Shown here piece after piece: positions 7,709-17,222 of a stretch of 64,000 nt of DNA. Source of the DNA: Sphingomonas carotinifaciens (GTDB taxonomy: Bacteria; Pseudomonadota; Alphaproteobacteria; Sphingomonadales; Sphingomonadaceae); assembly GCF_009789535.1 (NCBI RefSeq), contig NZ_WSUT01000001.1, positions 186,001 to 250,000 on the forward strand. The letters are read 5' to 3'. The notes under the pieces are model-generated. The model ran no database searches and was not told the DNA's origin. It saw nothing but the letters and a program-made list of their open reading frames with translations. The position numbers and the translations under genes are program-made. Position 1 is the stretch's first letter, and every line of letters starts with the position of its first letter.

Positions 7709-9481
7709 ATGATTCACCATGCGCACGATTACAGGGAAGAAGCCCGGCTCGACGCCTTGTACCAGCTCAAGCTCCTGGATACGTCGCCCAGTGAAAGCTT
7801 CGACCGCATCACCAGAATGGCCAGCCAGATTTTCGGGCTTCCGGTCGCTGCGGTTTCGCTGACCGATTGGGACCGGCAATGGTTCAAGTCGCGCGTCGGT
7901 GTCGATCACTGCAGTATCCCACGCGACAAGGCCCCCTGCGCACAGGTCGCGGAATCGACTGAGCCACTCGTCATCGAAGATATGGCCGCGAACCCCTGCT
8001 ATGCCGATAGCGTGCTTGGCCGTGCGGGGACGCGCTTCTATGCCGGCGCACCGCTGATCACGAGCGACGGTTATGGTCTGGGCGCCCTGTGCGTGCTGGG
8101 CAGCGAACCGCGGCAGATCAGCTCGACGGAGTTGTCGGCGCTCGTCGATCTGGCGGCCATGGTGATGGTGCAGATCGAACTGCAACATGCCTTTGGGCGC
8201 GTCGATCCGGTAAGCGGCCTGGCGACCCGCAACCAGTTCCGCGATGACCTCATCGATATGGCGCGCGAGCATCCGGGCGAGGAGCGGCTGGCCGTGGTCG
8301 TCGATCTGGCGCGCGACGACCAGATCAGTCGTATCGCGCGCGTCATGGGCGGTGCGCGCGTCGACGAGATGATCCGCGAAGCAACGCGGTCGCTGCGCGC
8401 AGCGCTCGGGTCGGGACGGGCGGCCTATCATGTCGGCTCTGCCCAATTCGCCTTCCTCTCGCCTGCCGGCGTCGAGCAGGTCGCCTATATGGAGGAGCTG
8501 CGATCGGCCTTTGCCGCGATCCGCTCCTCATCCTCGGTCCGCTTCGTCACCAACGTCGCAATCGGCGTCAGACCCTTTATCCTGGGCAGGATGTCCGCGG
8601 ATGACGTGCTGCGCGGGGCGGTCAGCGCCGCCCAGGACGCCAGAAGCGTTGATGGATCGGTCGCGACCTATTCCTCAGCGAATGACACCGCGCATCGCCG
8701 CCAATATGGCCTGTTGCGCGATTTCGGCAGGGCGCTGGAGGCCGGCGATCAGTTGCGATTGGCCTTTCAACCGCGCATCGATCTTGCCACCGGTCGTTGT
8801 GTCGGCGCCGAAGCCTTGCTGCGCTGGCGGCATCCGCGCCTTGGCGAAGTATCGCCGGCCGAATTCATTCCGATCATCGAGCAGACGTCGCTGGCGCGGG
8901 CGACGACCCAGTGGGTGCTCGACACGGCGATGGACCAGCTGGCGAAGTGGCGGATGGGAGGGGCGCTCACCGTCTCGGTGAACATTTCTGCGACCAACCT
9001 TGCCGAAACCGATCTGATCGACCGCATTCGGTCCGGACTGCTGCGTCGGGGGCTACAGACCGGGCAGCTGGAGATCGAACTGACCGAGAGTGCGATCATG
9101 GCGCAGCCCGAACAGGCCCTCGCCATGCTGCACGACATGGCGGACGCCGGCATCTGCCTGGCGATCGACGATTTCGGCACGGGCCATAGCAGCCTGGCCT
9201 ATCTCCAGCGCCTGCCGGCCCGCGTCGTCAAGATCGATCAGCTCTTCATCCGTAACCTGACCCAGGCGCAAGGATCGGATTTCGTGCTGGTCGAGACGAT
9301 GATCGGCCTGGCCCACAAGCTCGGCTACCGCGTCGTCGCCGAGGGCATCGAGACGCAAGCAGCCGCGGACATGCTGGTCCAACTCGGTTGCGAAGAGGCG
9401 CAAGGTTTCTGGTTCGGGCGCCCCATGGAGGCTGCAGCCTTTGTCGCGTGGCTGGGGGCGCGCAGACCGGAAGCTGCCTGA
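7709..9481 (+). CDS. GAF-GGDEF-EAL protein, probable c-di-GMP phosphodiesterase
   Basis: 590 residues with an N-terminal GAF domain (~20-155, LYQLKLLDTSPSESFDRIT start), a GGDEF-like domain (~160-320) and an EAL domain (~335-585). The GGDEF signature is replaced by VGSAQF, so cyclase activity is unlikely. The EAL domain keeps the metal and catalytic residues: GAEALLRW, the SVNISATNL Asn, ELTES, AIDDFGTGHSS, VVKID, AEGIE and the AQGFWFGRP Gln. It should therefore hydrolyse c-di-GMP to pGpG, perhaps gated by a GAF ligand. It has no transmembrane segment, stands alone, and starts at ATG 7709. Confidence 0.9.
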   Translation: MIHHAHDYREEARLDALYQLKLLDTSPSESFDRITRMASQIFGLPVAAVSLTDWDRQWFKSRVGVDHCSIPRDKAPCAQVAESTEPLVIEDMAANPCYADSVLGRAGTRFYAGAPLITSDGYGLGALCVLGSEPRQISSTELSALVDLAAMVMVQIELQHAFGRVDPVSGLATRNQFRDDLIDMAREHPGEERLAVVVDLARDDQISRIARVMGGARVDEMIREATRSLRAALGSGRAAYHVGSAQFAFLSPAGVEQVAYMEELRSAFAAIRSSSSVRFVTNVAIGVRPFILGRMSADDVLRGAVSAAQDARSVDGSVATYSSANDTAHRRQYGLLRDFGRALEAGDQLRLAFQPRIDLATGRCVGAEALLRWRHPRLGEVSPAEFIPIIEQTSLARATTQWVLDTAMDQLAKWRMGGALTVSVNISATNLAETDLIDRIRSGLLRRGLQTGQLEIELTESAIMAQPEQALAMLHDMADAGICLAIDDFGTGHSSLAYLQRLPARVVKIDQLFIRNLTQAQGSDFVLVETMIGLAHKLGYRVVAEGIETQAAADMLVQLGCEEAQGFWFGRPMEAAAFVAWLGARRPEAA

Positions 9482-9503
9482 TCGACGCTCGTGCGGCCCG
9501 CGG

Positions 9504-9929
9504 CTATCGCCCGGCTGGCCGCATATCGATCAGTCCCTCGCGCATGGCCATGCCATAGAGCAGCCCGGTTTCCTTCATCACGCGCACGCGCAATCTGGCG
9601 AGCATGCCGATGGTCGAGGTCCGGAATGCCTCCCAATCTTCCCGGGCCTGGCCATCCTTCCAGGCGCCCAGATACGCCTGCCAGTCATGCTTGATCTGTT
9701 CGAACTCCGTGATGAGGTCCTGCGCGTTGGCGGGATCGACCGAGGCTGCTATTCTGGGATAGATGAAGCTGTCTTCCTTGTGCAGGTGCAGCGCAACCAC
9801 GCTTTCCAGCTTGCTCAGCAGCTGGTCGGCCAGCTGCTCATTCGAGCGATCACCCTTGGCGACCGTTTCCAGTTGGCGGGCTAGCTCATCGATCTGATCA
9901 TGATCGTCGATGAGCTCCTGATAATTCAT
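9504..9929 (-). CDS. Hemerythrin-like (HHE) domain protein
   Basis: 141 residues, all-helical. Histidines are spaced as in HHE cation-binding proteins: DDHDQID near residue 9, LHLHKEDSFIYPRI near 53-63 and EQIKHDWQAY near 85. The family binds a di-iron centre and acts in oxygen, NO or iron handling. It lies convergent to the EAL gene, with 22 bp between them. Confidence 0.85.
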   Translation of the reverse strand: MNYQELIDDHDQIDELARQLETVAKGDRSNEQLADQLLSKLESVVALHLHKEDSFIYPRIAASVDPANAQDLITEFEQIKHDWQAYLGAWKDGQAREDWEAFRTSTIGMLARLRVRVMKETGLLYGMAMREGLIDMRPAGR

Positions 9930-10194
9930 GTAGCCGCCTTATGCCGTTGAATGCGCATCAAAACGCTCTCAAATCGGTTTTATATCCAAGCATTTACGAT
10001 GCGGTTTTGCGGCAGGAACGCCATCCGGTATCGGCCGGTCCGGGTAAATGGCGCCTTGGGTACCAAGCCCCCAGTCCGTCGACGGCAATGGCCGTCGATC
10101 ATGATGCCACCGGCAAGGCCAAGCCTGCCTGCCTCCGTCTGGCATGCAGAAGGGTCCCGCCATGAAAGCCGGGGCATTTCTTGCGGATGGAGAT

Positions 10195-10488
10195 ATGATG
10201 ATCACGGCGAACACGATCGGGAAGCTGACTGCCCTGCTGGGCCTGGCTGGACTTGGCGCCTGCGCGTCGACCGGCAGCAGCGCGCCGCAACCCACCGTCT
10301 GTCGGCCGGCGAGTGCCACAACACTTGTCGGCAAGGATGCACCCGATGATGCCACCATTCTGCAAAGCACGGGTAGCTCGGTCGTCAGGCGCATCGCTCC
10401 GGGTGATCCAACCACGAAGGATTACCGCCAGGAGCGCGTCACGGTGACAATCGCAGAGGGCCGGGTCGTGGCAGCGTCCTGTGGATGA
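10195..10488 (+). CDS. I78-family peptidase inhibitor lipoprotein
   Basis: 97 residues from ATG 10195, with GGAG ~7 bases upstream (a longer frame from 10144 is less likely). A lipoprotein signal (LLGLAGLGAC, lipobox LGAC) is followed by the small I78 inhibitor fold: CRPASATTLVGK, then VVRRIAPGDPTTKDYRQERV and a closing ...AASCG. This family inhibits serine proteases and would act in the periplasm or at the outer membrane. Confidence 0.82.
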   Translation: MMITANTIGKLTALLGLAGLGACASTGSSAPQPTVCRPASATTLVGKDAPDDATILQSTGSSVVRRIAPGDPTTKDYRQERVTVTIAEGRVVAASCG

Positions 10489-10544
10489 GGGGGCGGCGTG
10501 ACGACGCCGACCATGCTTTTCGCGGCGCTCGCCACCCGTTCCGG

Positions 10545-11405
10545 TTAACCGCCGATCGCGTCGAGTTGCGCCACCGCGTCTTCGGGTAGCGTAAGTGATG
10601 CCGCGGCGAGGTTTTCATGGAGATGCGCGACCGACGACGTACCCGGGATCAGCAGGATATTGGGCGAGCGCTGGAGCAGCCAGGCGAGCGCCACCTGCAT
10701 CGGCGTCGCCTCAAGCCGTGCCGCCACGCCGGAGAGCGTCGCCGACTGGAGCGGGCTGAACCCGCCGAGCGGGAAGAAGGGCACATAGGCGACACCTTCC
10801 GCCGCCAGCGCGTCGATGAAGGCGTCGTCGTCGCGGTGGGCAAGGTTGTACTGGTTCTGGACGCAGACGATCTCGGCGATGCCCCGGGCTTCCTCGACTT
10901 GCGTCGGCGTGACGTTGCTGAGGCCGATGTGCCGCACCAGCCCCTGGCGCTGGAGGTCCGCCACCGCCTTCAGCGGCGTGGCGAGCGATCCTTCCGCTGG
11001 CCCGTGGACATCGAACATCAGGCGCAGGTTGACGACGTCGAGTGCCTCCAGCCCGAGGTTCTTCAGATTGTCATCGACGGCGCGCGCCAGTTCGTCCGCT
11101 TCGAACGCCGGTAGCCATGACGCATCGTCGCCGCGACGTGCGCCGATCTTGGTCACGATCAGCAGGTCTTGGGGGTAGGGTGCCAGCGCCTCGCGGATCA
11201 GCCGGTTGGTGACGTGCGGGCCGTAAAAGTCGCTGGTGTCGATGTGGTTGACGCCCGCCTTTACGGCTGCGCGCAAGACGGCCAGCGCAGCATCGTGGTC
11301 GCGCGGCGGTCCGAACACGCCGGGACCCGCAAGCTGCATCGCGCCGTAGCCGAGCCGCTTCGCGTCGCGCCCGGCGAAGGAGTAGGTGCCTGCCTGATCG
11401 ATCAT
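10545..11405 (-). CDS. Aldo/keto reductase family oxidoreductase
   Basis: 286 residues, NADPH-dependent TIM-barrel reductase. Motifs seen: LGYGAMQLAGPGVFG, HIDTSDFYGP (catalytic Asp and Tyr), VTKIG (Lys), HIGLSN, and LIPGTSSVAHLHEN for the NADP phosphate. The position of the fourth tetrad residue reads VVNLRLM, with Asn where many AKRs have the His. Start: AGGAGA lies 6 bases before the ATG at 11405, whereas the ATG at 11411 touches it. Divergent from the LysR gene at 11497, which is probably its regulator. Confidence 0.87.
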   Translation of the reverse strand: MIDQAGTYSFAGRDAKRLGYGAMQLAGPGVFGPPRDHDAALAVLRAAVKAGVNHIDTSDFYGPHVTNRLIREALAPYPQDLLIVTKIGARRGDDASWLPAFEADELARAVDDNLKNLGLEALDVVNLRLMFDVHGPAEGSLATPLKAVADLQRQGLVRHIGLSNVTPTQVEEARGIAEIVCVQNQYNLAHRDDDAFIDALAAEGVAYVPFFPLGGFSPLQSATLSGVAARLEATPMQVALAWLLQRSPNILLIPGTSSVAHLHENLAAASLTLPEDAVAQLDAIGG

Positions 11406-11496
11406 CGTCATTCTCCTGTGCTGTTCCGGAGATACGGCTTGCGGATCATCGCGATAAGCCGGAGTGATCCGAACGGGTTGTACGGAAAACCGAACG

Positions 11497-12459
11497 ATGA
11501 AAGCGGACCTTGGCGATCTGAACGCGTTCCTGGCGGTCGCGCAGGCGCGCGGATTTCGTGATGCGGCGCGTGCCTGTGGAGCCAGTGCCTCGACGCTGAG
11601 CGACGCGGTGCGGCGGCTGGAGACGCGGCTGGGTGTCCGGCTGCTCCATCGCACCACGCGCAGTGTCGTGCCGACCGAGGCGGGTATGCGGCTGATCGAA
11701 CGGCTGGCGCCGGCGCTGGGTGAGGTCGAGGCGGCGCTCGACGTCGTCAACCTGTTCCGCGACCGGCCGGCGGGCACGCTCAGGCTCAATGTGCCGGTCA
11801 GCGCGGCCAAGCTGGTGCTGCCGTCGATCCTGCCCGGCTTCCTCGCCGCTTATCCCGACATTCAGGTTGAGATCGTTGCCGAGGATGGTTTTGTCGACAT
11901 GGTGGCGTCGGGCTGTGACGCCGGTATCCGTTACGACGAGCGGCTGGAGCAGGACATGATCGCCGTACCGATCGGCCCACGCATCCAGCGCTTCGCGACT
12001 GCGGCAGCACCCGGTTATCTCGACGTGCGGGGGCGCCCGAGCCACCCACGCGAACTGCTGGACCATGCCTGCCTTCGCGGGCGGTTCACCAGTGGCGCGC
12101 TCACCAGTCCATGGGAGTTCGAGCACAACGGCGAAGTCGTGCGGGTCGAGCCGCAAGGGCCATTGATCGCCAGCGTCTCAGGTGCCATCGATCTCCTCGT
12201 TGATGTCGCGGTCGCGGGCGGCGGGATCATCTATCTGTTCGAGGACTGGCTCGCGCCAGCGCTGAAGGGCGGTGCGCTCGAACCGGTGCTGCCGGACTGG
12301 TGGCAGTCCTTCTCCGGCCCGTTTCTATATTATTCCGGCCGCCGCCTGGTGCCGCCACCGCTGCGTGCCTTTCTGGAATTTATCCGCACGCGAAATCCAT
12401 GCATCGATCCTGCGCAGCGTGGAAACACTTCGCAGCCGAGTTCGACGAAAGGGCAGTAA
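11497..12459 (+). CDS. LysR-family transcriptional regulator
   Basis: 320 residues from ATG 11497. An N-terminal winged helix-turn-helix (residues ~5-63: LNAFLAVAQARGFRDAARAC, STLSDAVRRLETRLGVRLLHRTTR) is followed by a LysR substrate-binding domain (~90-300) of the CrgA/PA2206-like type. A 91 bp gap separates it from the divergent aldo/keto reductase gene, the classical LysR arrangement; control of that gene is inferred. Confidence 0.9.
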   Translation: MKADLGDLNAFLAVAQARGFRDAARACGASASTLSDAVRRLETRLGVRLLHRTTRSVVPTEAGMRLIERLAPALGEVEAALDVVNLFRDRPAGTLRLNVPVSAAKLVLPSILPGFLAAYPDIQVEIVAEDGFVDMVASGCDAGIRYDERLEQDMIAVPIGPRIQRFATAAAPGYLDVRGRPSHPRELLDHACLRGRFTSGALTSPWEFEHNGEVVRVEPQGPLIASVSGAIDLLVDVAVAGGGIIYLFEDWLAPALKGGALEPVLPDWWQSFSGPFLYYSGRRLVPPPLRAFLEFIRTRNPCIDPAQRGNTSQPSSTKGQ

Positions 12460-12595
12460 GCGAAGTGTAGGCGTCACGTGGATTTCCCTTGGTTCAACAT
12501 CAACCTGAAGGAATGGCTGAGGTCCATTAGTGGCGATCAGCTTGCCAATGTCGGGTTTGGGGTCGGTCAGGCGCAACGTCAGTGTAACGGTGCAC

Positions 12596-12990
12596 TCATC
12601 TTCGGTAGCACGTCGCGGGATGGGCGCGCGACGCGGTAATCAGCACCAGACGCGTGCGGTAGCCCCGCCATCCGCAACAGATCTCGGCATAGCCGATGAA
12701 CACCCGTTCGCGCGCGGCGAACGGGACGGCGGCGGGGTCGGCCGCCGCCTTGCAGCGCACGGAACGGCCGCGTCGCCAATTGCCTTCGATAAGCTCGAGG
12801 CGCTGGACCTTCCCATAGGCGCGGGTCACGGTGGTCAGATCGACCCCCAGCGTCTTGGCCGGTGCAGGCTGCGGCGGCAGGCGCGTTCCTTCGGCCAGTT
12901 GCCCGCCCTGGATATCGCTGGCCAGCGCCTCCGCGATGGCGAGATATTGGGGCTGATGACCTGATCGAGTGTGGGGGTCCAGCTTTGCAT
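12596..12990 (-). pseudogene. GntR/MocR-type regulator remnant (frameshifted)
   Basis: From the ATG at 12990 the frame gives MQSWTPTLDQVIS. After a one-base shift around 12945-12950 a GntR-type winged-helix follows: YLAIAEALASDIQGGQL, then GTRLPPQ and LGVDLTTVTRAYGKVQRLEL. The sequence then changes to an unrelated Arg/Cys-rich tail that ends at 12598. The aminotransferase-like domain of MocR proteins is missing. This is a clear decayed regulator. Confidence 0.6.
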
Positions 12991-13191
12991 GGCATTTTCA
13001 TGCTACAGTCTGCATACAATCCGTGCGCGCTCTGGCGTTGTCGTCGACCGCGATGTTGCGCGAACAACTCCTTACCCGTCAGCGCCAATCGCGCCATCGC
13101 CCCCTTGTCGTGGTAGGCGAGCGAGGCTTCCGGCGTCTCGTCATTCCAGAATGGCTGTCTGCATAACATCGCAGCGCTCGTTCGAGCAGCG
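12991..13191. other. Decayed coding remnants
   Basis: Minus-strand frames in two registers carry gene-like peptide stretches, e.g. FGEVRLALATLERSGGRLTL and, after a frameshift, TPEASLAYHDKGAMARLALT. They read like pieces of one former protein that I cannot name. No intact frame exists. Confidence 0.4.
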
Positions 13192-13578
13192 TCAACCGGC
13201 CTCCGCTCCGCTCCAACGTGGCAAGCGCGAGGCGTACCTCCCCAAAATTGTCCGCCCCGCCAGCTTTGCACAGAGGCGCATCCTGCACACGACCGCCTCG
13301 CGGCCGTGCAATTTGGCCCGGAGACCTCCGGTCCCTGCCTCCTGTGCACGGTTCATGTATTGCGAGACGACGAGCCAGCCCTTGATCGGACGCAACGGCA
13401 CCAGGCAACCGGCGAGCATGAGGGGGAGGGAGGTCAGCAGATGAACCCACCATGGGGCCTCAAACGCTCCTTGGATCCAGACGACGATAAATGCGACGAT
13501 ACGGAGCGAGAAGAACGCTGGTCCATCATTCGGTGCCGATACCGTGATGACCGACGTCATCATGACACATGACAGCAT
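13192..13578 (-). pseudogene. DUF983-family membrane protein remnant
   Basis: Residues ~17-85 match the C-terminal half of DUF983 proteins: NDGPAFFSLRIVAFIVV, a WWVHLLTSLPLML helix, then LVPLRPIKGWLVVSQYMNRA. The zinc-ribbon-like N-terminus with CPxCG motifs is missing, and the tail beyond residue 88 is unrelated and basic. It is probably a truncated, non-functional copy. Confidence 0.55.
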
Positions 13579-13630
13579 ATGACGACCGCGAATCCATCAG
13601 GTCATACGCAGTAAGATCGCCAGGCTCGTA

Positions 13631-15487
13631 TCAACGTCGAAATGCCGCATCACCCCAAGTTACCGGCAGCGCTTCATTGTCCGTGCCCTCAGAACGGGCG
13701 ACGAGTTCGAGAAGCTTCACGCCCGACGTGTTCACCGCCAAGTCTTGCGCCGCATCTCCTCGACGCAGCGCTGCGCTCCTGGCTAACGGGCGCCCATCGC
13801 CGTAGATGACGAAGGTGACAGGGCGCTTCGCGTCGGTTGCGGAGTTATCGACCCCCACGGAAACGGTCAGCCGCCGGTAGTGCTGGTTCTTTACCTCCAG
13901 GCGGGAATTGGAGAGAATACCGATACCGTTGACAAAGTGCCGCCCGGCGACCTGCAACCCGCGGCCATAGGGTGTGCGGTCCGCCTGGGCCCCGTCCCAA
14001 CCGGCATAGATGGGCGGATCTATCGTAGGATCGGGTTTGGGTCGAACAACGCCATCGACAGCCGGGTTCACGACGCCGGGCAGTTCCGACAGATACATGC
14101 CGTCCGTCAGGCTACGGGCACCTTTGGCGCGGAAGACGAGGGTCTGATGCGGCGCAAGGCGGAAGCTCCGCTCGCCCGTAAAGTCGACCGCGGTCCCCTT
14201 CCATAAATCGACCAATCGCACGGGCGCATCGTTCCGGAACTTCAACTGCGCGGCGTTCAGCGTGGCATCCTGTGGCGTGGATCCGCGATTGAGAATTGCT
14301 ACCGCCTTGTCACCATTAGCCAGCGTCTTCACCAGCGTCTGGATGTCGCCCTGACGATCGGCGACGACCGCCTGATGACCGCCCTTATCCTGATTGATCG
14401 CGATCAGGCGGTCATTGCCGAAAACGTCCATCAGCAAAGGCGGCGTCTTGCGAAGATCCGTACCGATCAGAAGCGGTGCGTTGAGCATCGCCCAAAGCGC
14501 GAAATGCGACTGTGCTTCGACCAGATGATTTTCGTCGAAATCACCCTTGCCGATGAACAGCATGTCGGGATCGTTCCAGGAGCCGGGATGCGCATACAGC
14601 GCGCGCGTGGCGGCCGTATCGAAGTTGGTGAGCAGCGCATCCCAGCGCGGAGCGATATCATCGCTCGTCCGCGAGATATTGCCGACATCCTTGCCCCAGG
14701 ATCGTACATTGGCCGAGCCCCAGATGCACAGCGACAGCAGATAGTCACCGTCGGACGCATGCCGGGCCAGTGCCACCTTTACCTGCTCGAACAGGTCGCG
14801 CACGGCAGGAATGTCGGACTTGTTGACATCGCGAAGGTCGAGAATGGGGTCGAGCTCTCGGTAGCGACCGGATTTCACCAGGGCACTGTCTGGGCCATAG
14901 GCGCGCAGGCCGCAGCCATCGATCTTGATGTAATCGAAGCCCCATTCGCCGAAATACAGTCCGATGTCACGGTCGATATGGCCGTACAGCCCGACCTCCC
15001 GCACATTGCCGCGGGGAAGGTTCGGTTCATCCGGCATATAGGCCTGGGCGCACGTGTTGCGGCCCAGATCACTGTAAAGCCCGGCCTTTAATCCCATCGC
15101 GTGCAATCGGTCCGTGAACGGGCGGAACGATGTGCTGCCATCGTCGGTACGGGCGGAGGGAAACTTCTCGGTGCGGACGAGCATCCGGCCATCTTCCCGG
15201 CGCTTTTCCCACCAGCCCTCGTCCAGGTTGATGTAGCGATAGCCCTTGGCGGCAAGCCCGCTGCTGACGATCTTCTGAGCCGAGGCAAGGACTTTCTCCT
15301 CGTCCATGTCGGTGAAGAACGCGTTCCACGAATTCCATCCCATTGGCGGCGTCGCGGCCTGCCCATCGGTGTTCGCGGTCCATCTGCCTGTCGGGGCCAG
15401 CGGATCGGCGGGTTGCGCCTGGGCGATGCCGGGGGCCAGTATTAGAGCAAGTCCGATCATTCCCGACCGGATTTTATGTTTCCGCAT
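13631..15487 (-). CDS. GH27 alpha-galactosidase with C-terminal NPCBM domain
   Basis: 618 residues. A Sec signal peptide (cleavage near AQAQ, residue ~24) precedes a GH27 (beta/alpha)8 barrel (~45-330): PPMGWNSWNAF, YINLDEGWW, YIKIDGCG with the nucleophile Asp near 190, SRTSDDI with the acid/base Asp near 276, and SWNDPDML. A beta-sandwich domain follows, then an NPCBM carbohydrate-binding module (~480-615, ending PVTWGDAAFRR). It removes terminal alpha-galactose, for example from galactomannan or pectin side chains, outside the cytoplasm. It starts 39 bp after the GH43 gene, likely in one transcript, and a GGGGGG ribosome site precedes the ATG. Confidence 0.87.
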   Translation of the reverse strand: MRKHKIRSGMIGLALILAPGIAQAQPADPLAPTGRWTANTDGQAATPPMGWNSWNAFFTDMDEEKVLASAQKIVSSGLAAKGYRYINLDEGWWEKRREDGRMLVRTEKFPSARTDDGSTSFRPFTDRLHAMGLKAGLYSDLGRNTCAQAYMPDEPNLPRGNVREVGLYGHIDRDIGLYFGEWGFDYIKIDGCGLRAYGPDSALVKSGRYRELDPILDLRDVNKSDIPAVRDLFEQVKVALARHASDGDYLLSLCIWGSANVRSWGKDVGNISRTSDDIAPRWDALLTNFDTAATRALYAHPGSWNDPDMLFIGKGDFDENHLVEAQSHFALWAMLNAPLLIGTDLRKTPPLLMDVFGNDRLIAINQDKGGHQAVVADRQGDIQTLVKTLANGDKAVAILNRGSTPQDATLNAAQLKFRNDAPVRLVDLWKGTAVDFTGERSFRLAPHQTLVFRAKGARSLTDGMYLSELPGVVNPAVDGVVRPKPDPTIDPPIYAGWDGAQADRTPYGRGLQVAGRHFVNGIGILSNSRLEVKNQHYRRLTVSVGVDNSATDAKRPVTFVIYGDGRPLARSAALRRGDAAQDLAVNTSGVKLLELVARSEGTDNEALPVTWGDAAFRR

Positions 15488-15526
15488 AGTTCCCCCCCAC
15501 CTTTTCCTTGCAGCTACACGGCCGTG

Positions 15527-16636
15527 CTATTGGAAGAGATGCTCCAGCCGCTCCGCCTCACGTTCCGTGATGGCAACGACGGCGCCGTGTTTGGGTCGTG
15601 TGAAGTTCGTCGCCTTCATCGGTGAACCTGCATCGTTGAAGCGGCCCAGCGGCTTGAACGTGACGAAGTCCTTCGTTTCGGCGAAACCCATGTTGTTCGG
15701 CTTGATCCCGAAGACGTCGTACATCAACACATAGGTGTCGGTATTATAGCGCCGCCAAAGCGTCGGTGCTTCCGAGGCATGTTGCTCCTGATCGACCTTG
15801 CCGGGTTCATAGCTCCAGCCGGTGTTGATCCGGCTGGATACCGCATGGCGGATGTTTCCGGGGGCGGTATGCGCAACATAGAACATGTGATATCGGCTGC
15901 CGACCTTGGTGATGTCGGCGTCGATGACATTGACCTTGGGATCCGGATAGGAAAACAGCTTGCGCGGCACCGCGGTCAGCGTCGTGAAGTCGGGATCGGC
16001 GTAGGAATAGACCAGGTAGTTGGGGCCGTTGCCATCGCGAATGGTGTAATACACCATCAGCTTGCGTTGCTGCGGGTCGTAGATCGTCTCTGGTGCCCAG
16101 CTGTTGCCGATTTTGCGATATTCGGGGAACAGATCGGCGGTCGTCACCCGTGCCAGCGTCCAATGCAACAGGTCATGCGACTTCATGAAGATCATGTTGC
16201 GATTGTTGCCCCAGCCATATTCCTCTTCGGGGCGCTCCCAATCGGTCGCACGCAATCCTTCGCGCTTGGCAAAGATGTGCAGGTCGGTCATCGACAGGTA
16301 GAAGGCACCATCGGGGCCGCGCATGATGTGCGGGTCGCGGATACCCTTCTGCTCCGCGATCTTGCTGCCAGACAGAACGGCCTTGCCGCCATTCACGTCG
16401 GTGAAGCGATATCCATCGCGCGAAGTGGCGAAGTGCAGCGAATGATCCTCGTCCGTGAAATAGCTCATCAGATAGGCGCTACGCTTGCCGGGATCGGCTG
16501 GCGGCTTCGTCAGACCGGCTTTATCGACGAGGGCCAGTTGGCGCGTGTCGTGCGCGGCCAGTGGATCTGATGCCTGCAGCAAGGTCGTGGCGAGCGCGAC
16601 AGCAACGACGGCAGTAGGATGGATGAAGAGTCTCAC
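15527..16636 (-). CDS. GH43-like glycoside hydrolase (exported)
   Basis: 369 residues from a GTG at 16636, which puts a signal peptide (RLFIHPTAVVAVALATTLLQ) at the N-terminus and is preceded by GGGGGG; an ATG at 16717 would add a non-signal leader. Five-bladed propeller motifs: GIRDPHIMRGPDGAFYLSMT (base Asp), NSWAPETIYD and NVIDADITKVGSRYHMFYVA. Most GH43 enzymes act on arabinan, xylan or galactan. First gene of the minus-strand GH43-GH27 pair, facing the regulatory region at 16.6-17.2 kb. Confidence 0.78.
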   Translation of the reverse strand: MRLFIHPTAVVAVALATTLLQASDPLAAHDTRQLALVDKAGLTKPPADPGKRSAYLMSYFTDEDHSLHFATSRDGYRFTDVNGGKAVLSGSKIAEQKGIRDPHIMRGPDGAFYLSMTDLHIFAKREGLRATDWERPEEEYGWGNNRNMIFMKSHDLLHWTLARVTTADLFPEYRKIGNSWAPETIYDPQQRKLMVYYTIRDGNGPNYLVYSYADPDFTTLTAVPRKLFSYPDPKVNVIDADITKVGSRYHMFYVAHTAPGNIRHAVSSRINTGWSYEPGKVDQEQHASEAPTLWRRYNTDTYVLMYDVFGIKPNNMGFAETKDFVTFKPLGRFNDAGSPMKATNFTRPKHGAVVAITEREAERLEHLFQ

Positions 16637-16904
16637 AGCGCCCCCCTTTTGCTCGACGTTAGATGTATAGTCTGACAAGTCAATCGGCCGATGCAATCGT
16701 TTCACCCGTCGTTCCACAGTTGCTGATCAACAACCGCGTGCTACGCGGTCGCACAATATCGCCCCCGAAATGCCGTAACGGTCCCGAACTCTCGCGCCGC
16801 CAGAAGAAGCCCGGCGGCTGAGCCATGCGGCGACAAGCCAGCCTGTTGATAATGGAACGTCCGCTCGAATGAGCGTTGACAGACCTGCCCGAACATGGCT
16901 TCAT

Positions 16905-16920
16905 TGACACCGGTTACCAA
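16905..16920. promoter_or_regulatory. Operator-like site 1 (TGACACCGGTTACCAA)
   Basis: An exact 16 bp copy of the site at 17147, centred on the palindromic core ACCGGT with partly symmetric arms, as in LacI-family operators. It lies 269 bp upstream of the minus-strand GH43-GH27 pair. Confidence 0.55.
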
Positions 16921-17146
16921 GCTGGCCCGCGGAAAAAGGGCATCGGGTAAGCGGTTATGATCAAGGGAGAGGATGTCTTGCTACTGCGTGCACGTCCATA
17001 TGCTCGACGACGGTCCATGACCATGTCTCGCATGCGACTGCGTCTGTGCTGATCAAATGAAAAGCCGACAATCTGATTTCAGCTAAAGATCATAATCGTA
17101 GCGCCTGATTGCATGACTAAGCGCGCACCAAAGCCACACCATAGGC

Positions 17147-17162
17147 TGACACCGGTTACCAA
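17147..17162. promoter_or_regulatory. Operator-like site 2 (TGACACCGGTTACCAA)
   Basis: Identical to the 16905 site and located 61 bp before the TonB-receptor start, where a repressor could block the plus-strand operon promoter. The two copies are 242 bp apart, about 23 helical turns, which would allow looping. Confidence 0.6.
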
Positions 17163-17222
17163 TAAAGCAAATACATGAATGTGGAAGCGCCGCATCATGA
17201 GACCATGGGGAGGAGCGAAGGG

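Larger units (their letters stand above)
16637..17222. other. Divergent regulatory region of the pectin/arabinan locus
   Basis: 586 bp between the divergent GH43 and TonB-receptor genes. It holds two copies of a 16 bp operator-like sequence (16905 and 17147). A minus-strand frame at 16680-16910 has no recognisable content. No other gene is seen. Confidence 0.6.

Noticed and set aside
10494..10509. Hairpin CGGCGT/ACGCCG between the I78 inhibitor and aldo/keto reductase genes
   Set aside because: Only 6 bp, and the T-tract is 6 bases away; too weak to call a terminator.
16680..16910. Minus-strand frame upstream of the GH43 gene
   Set aside because: No ribosome-binding site or recognisable sequence, and it lies in the operator region.
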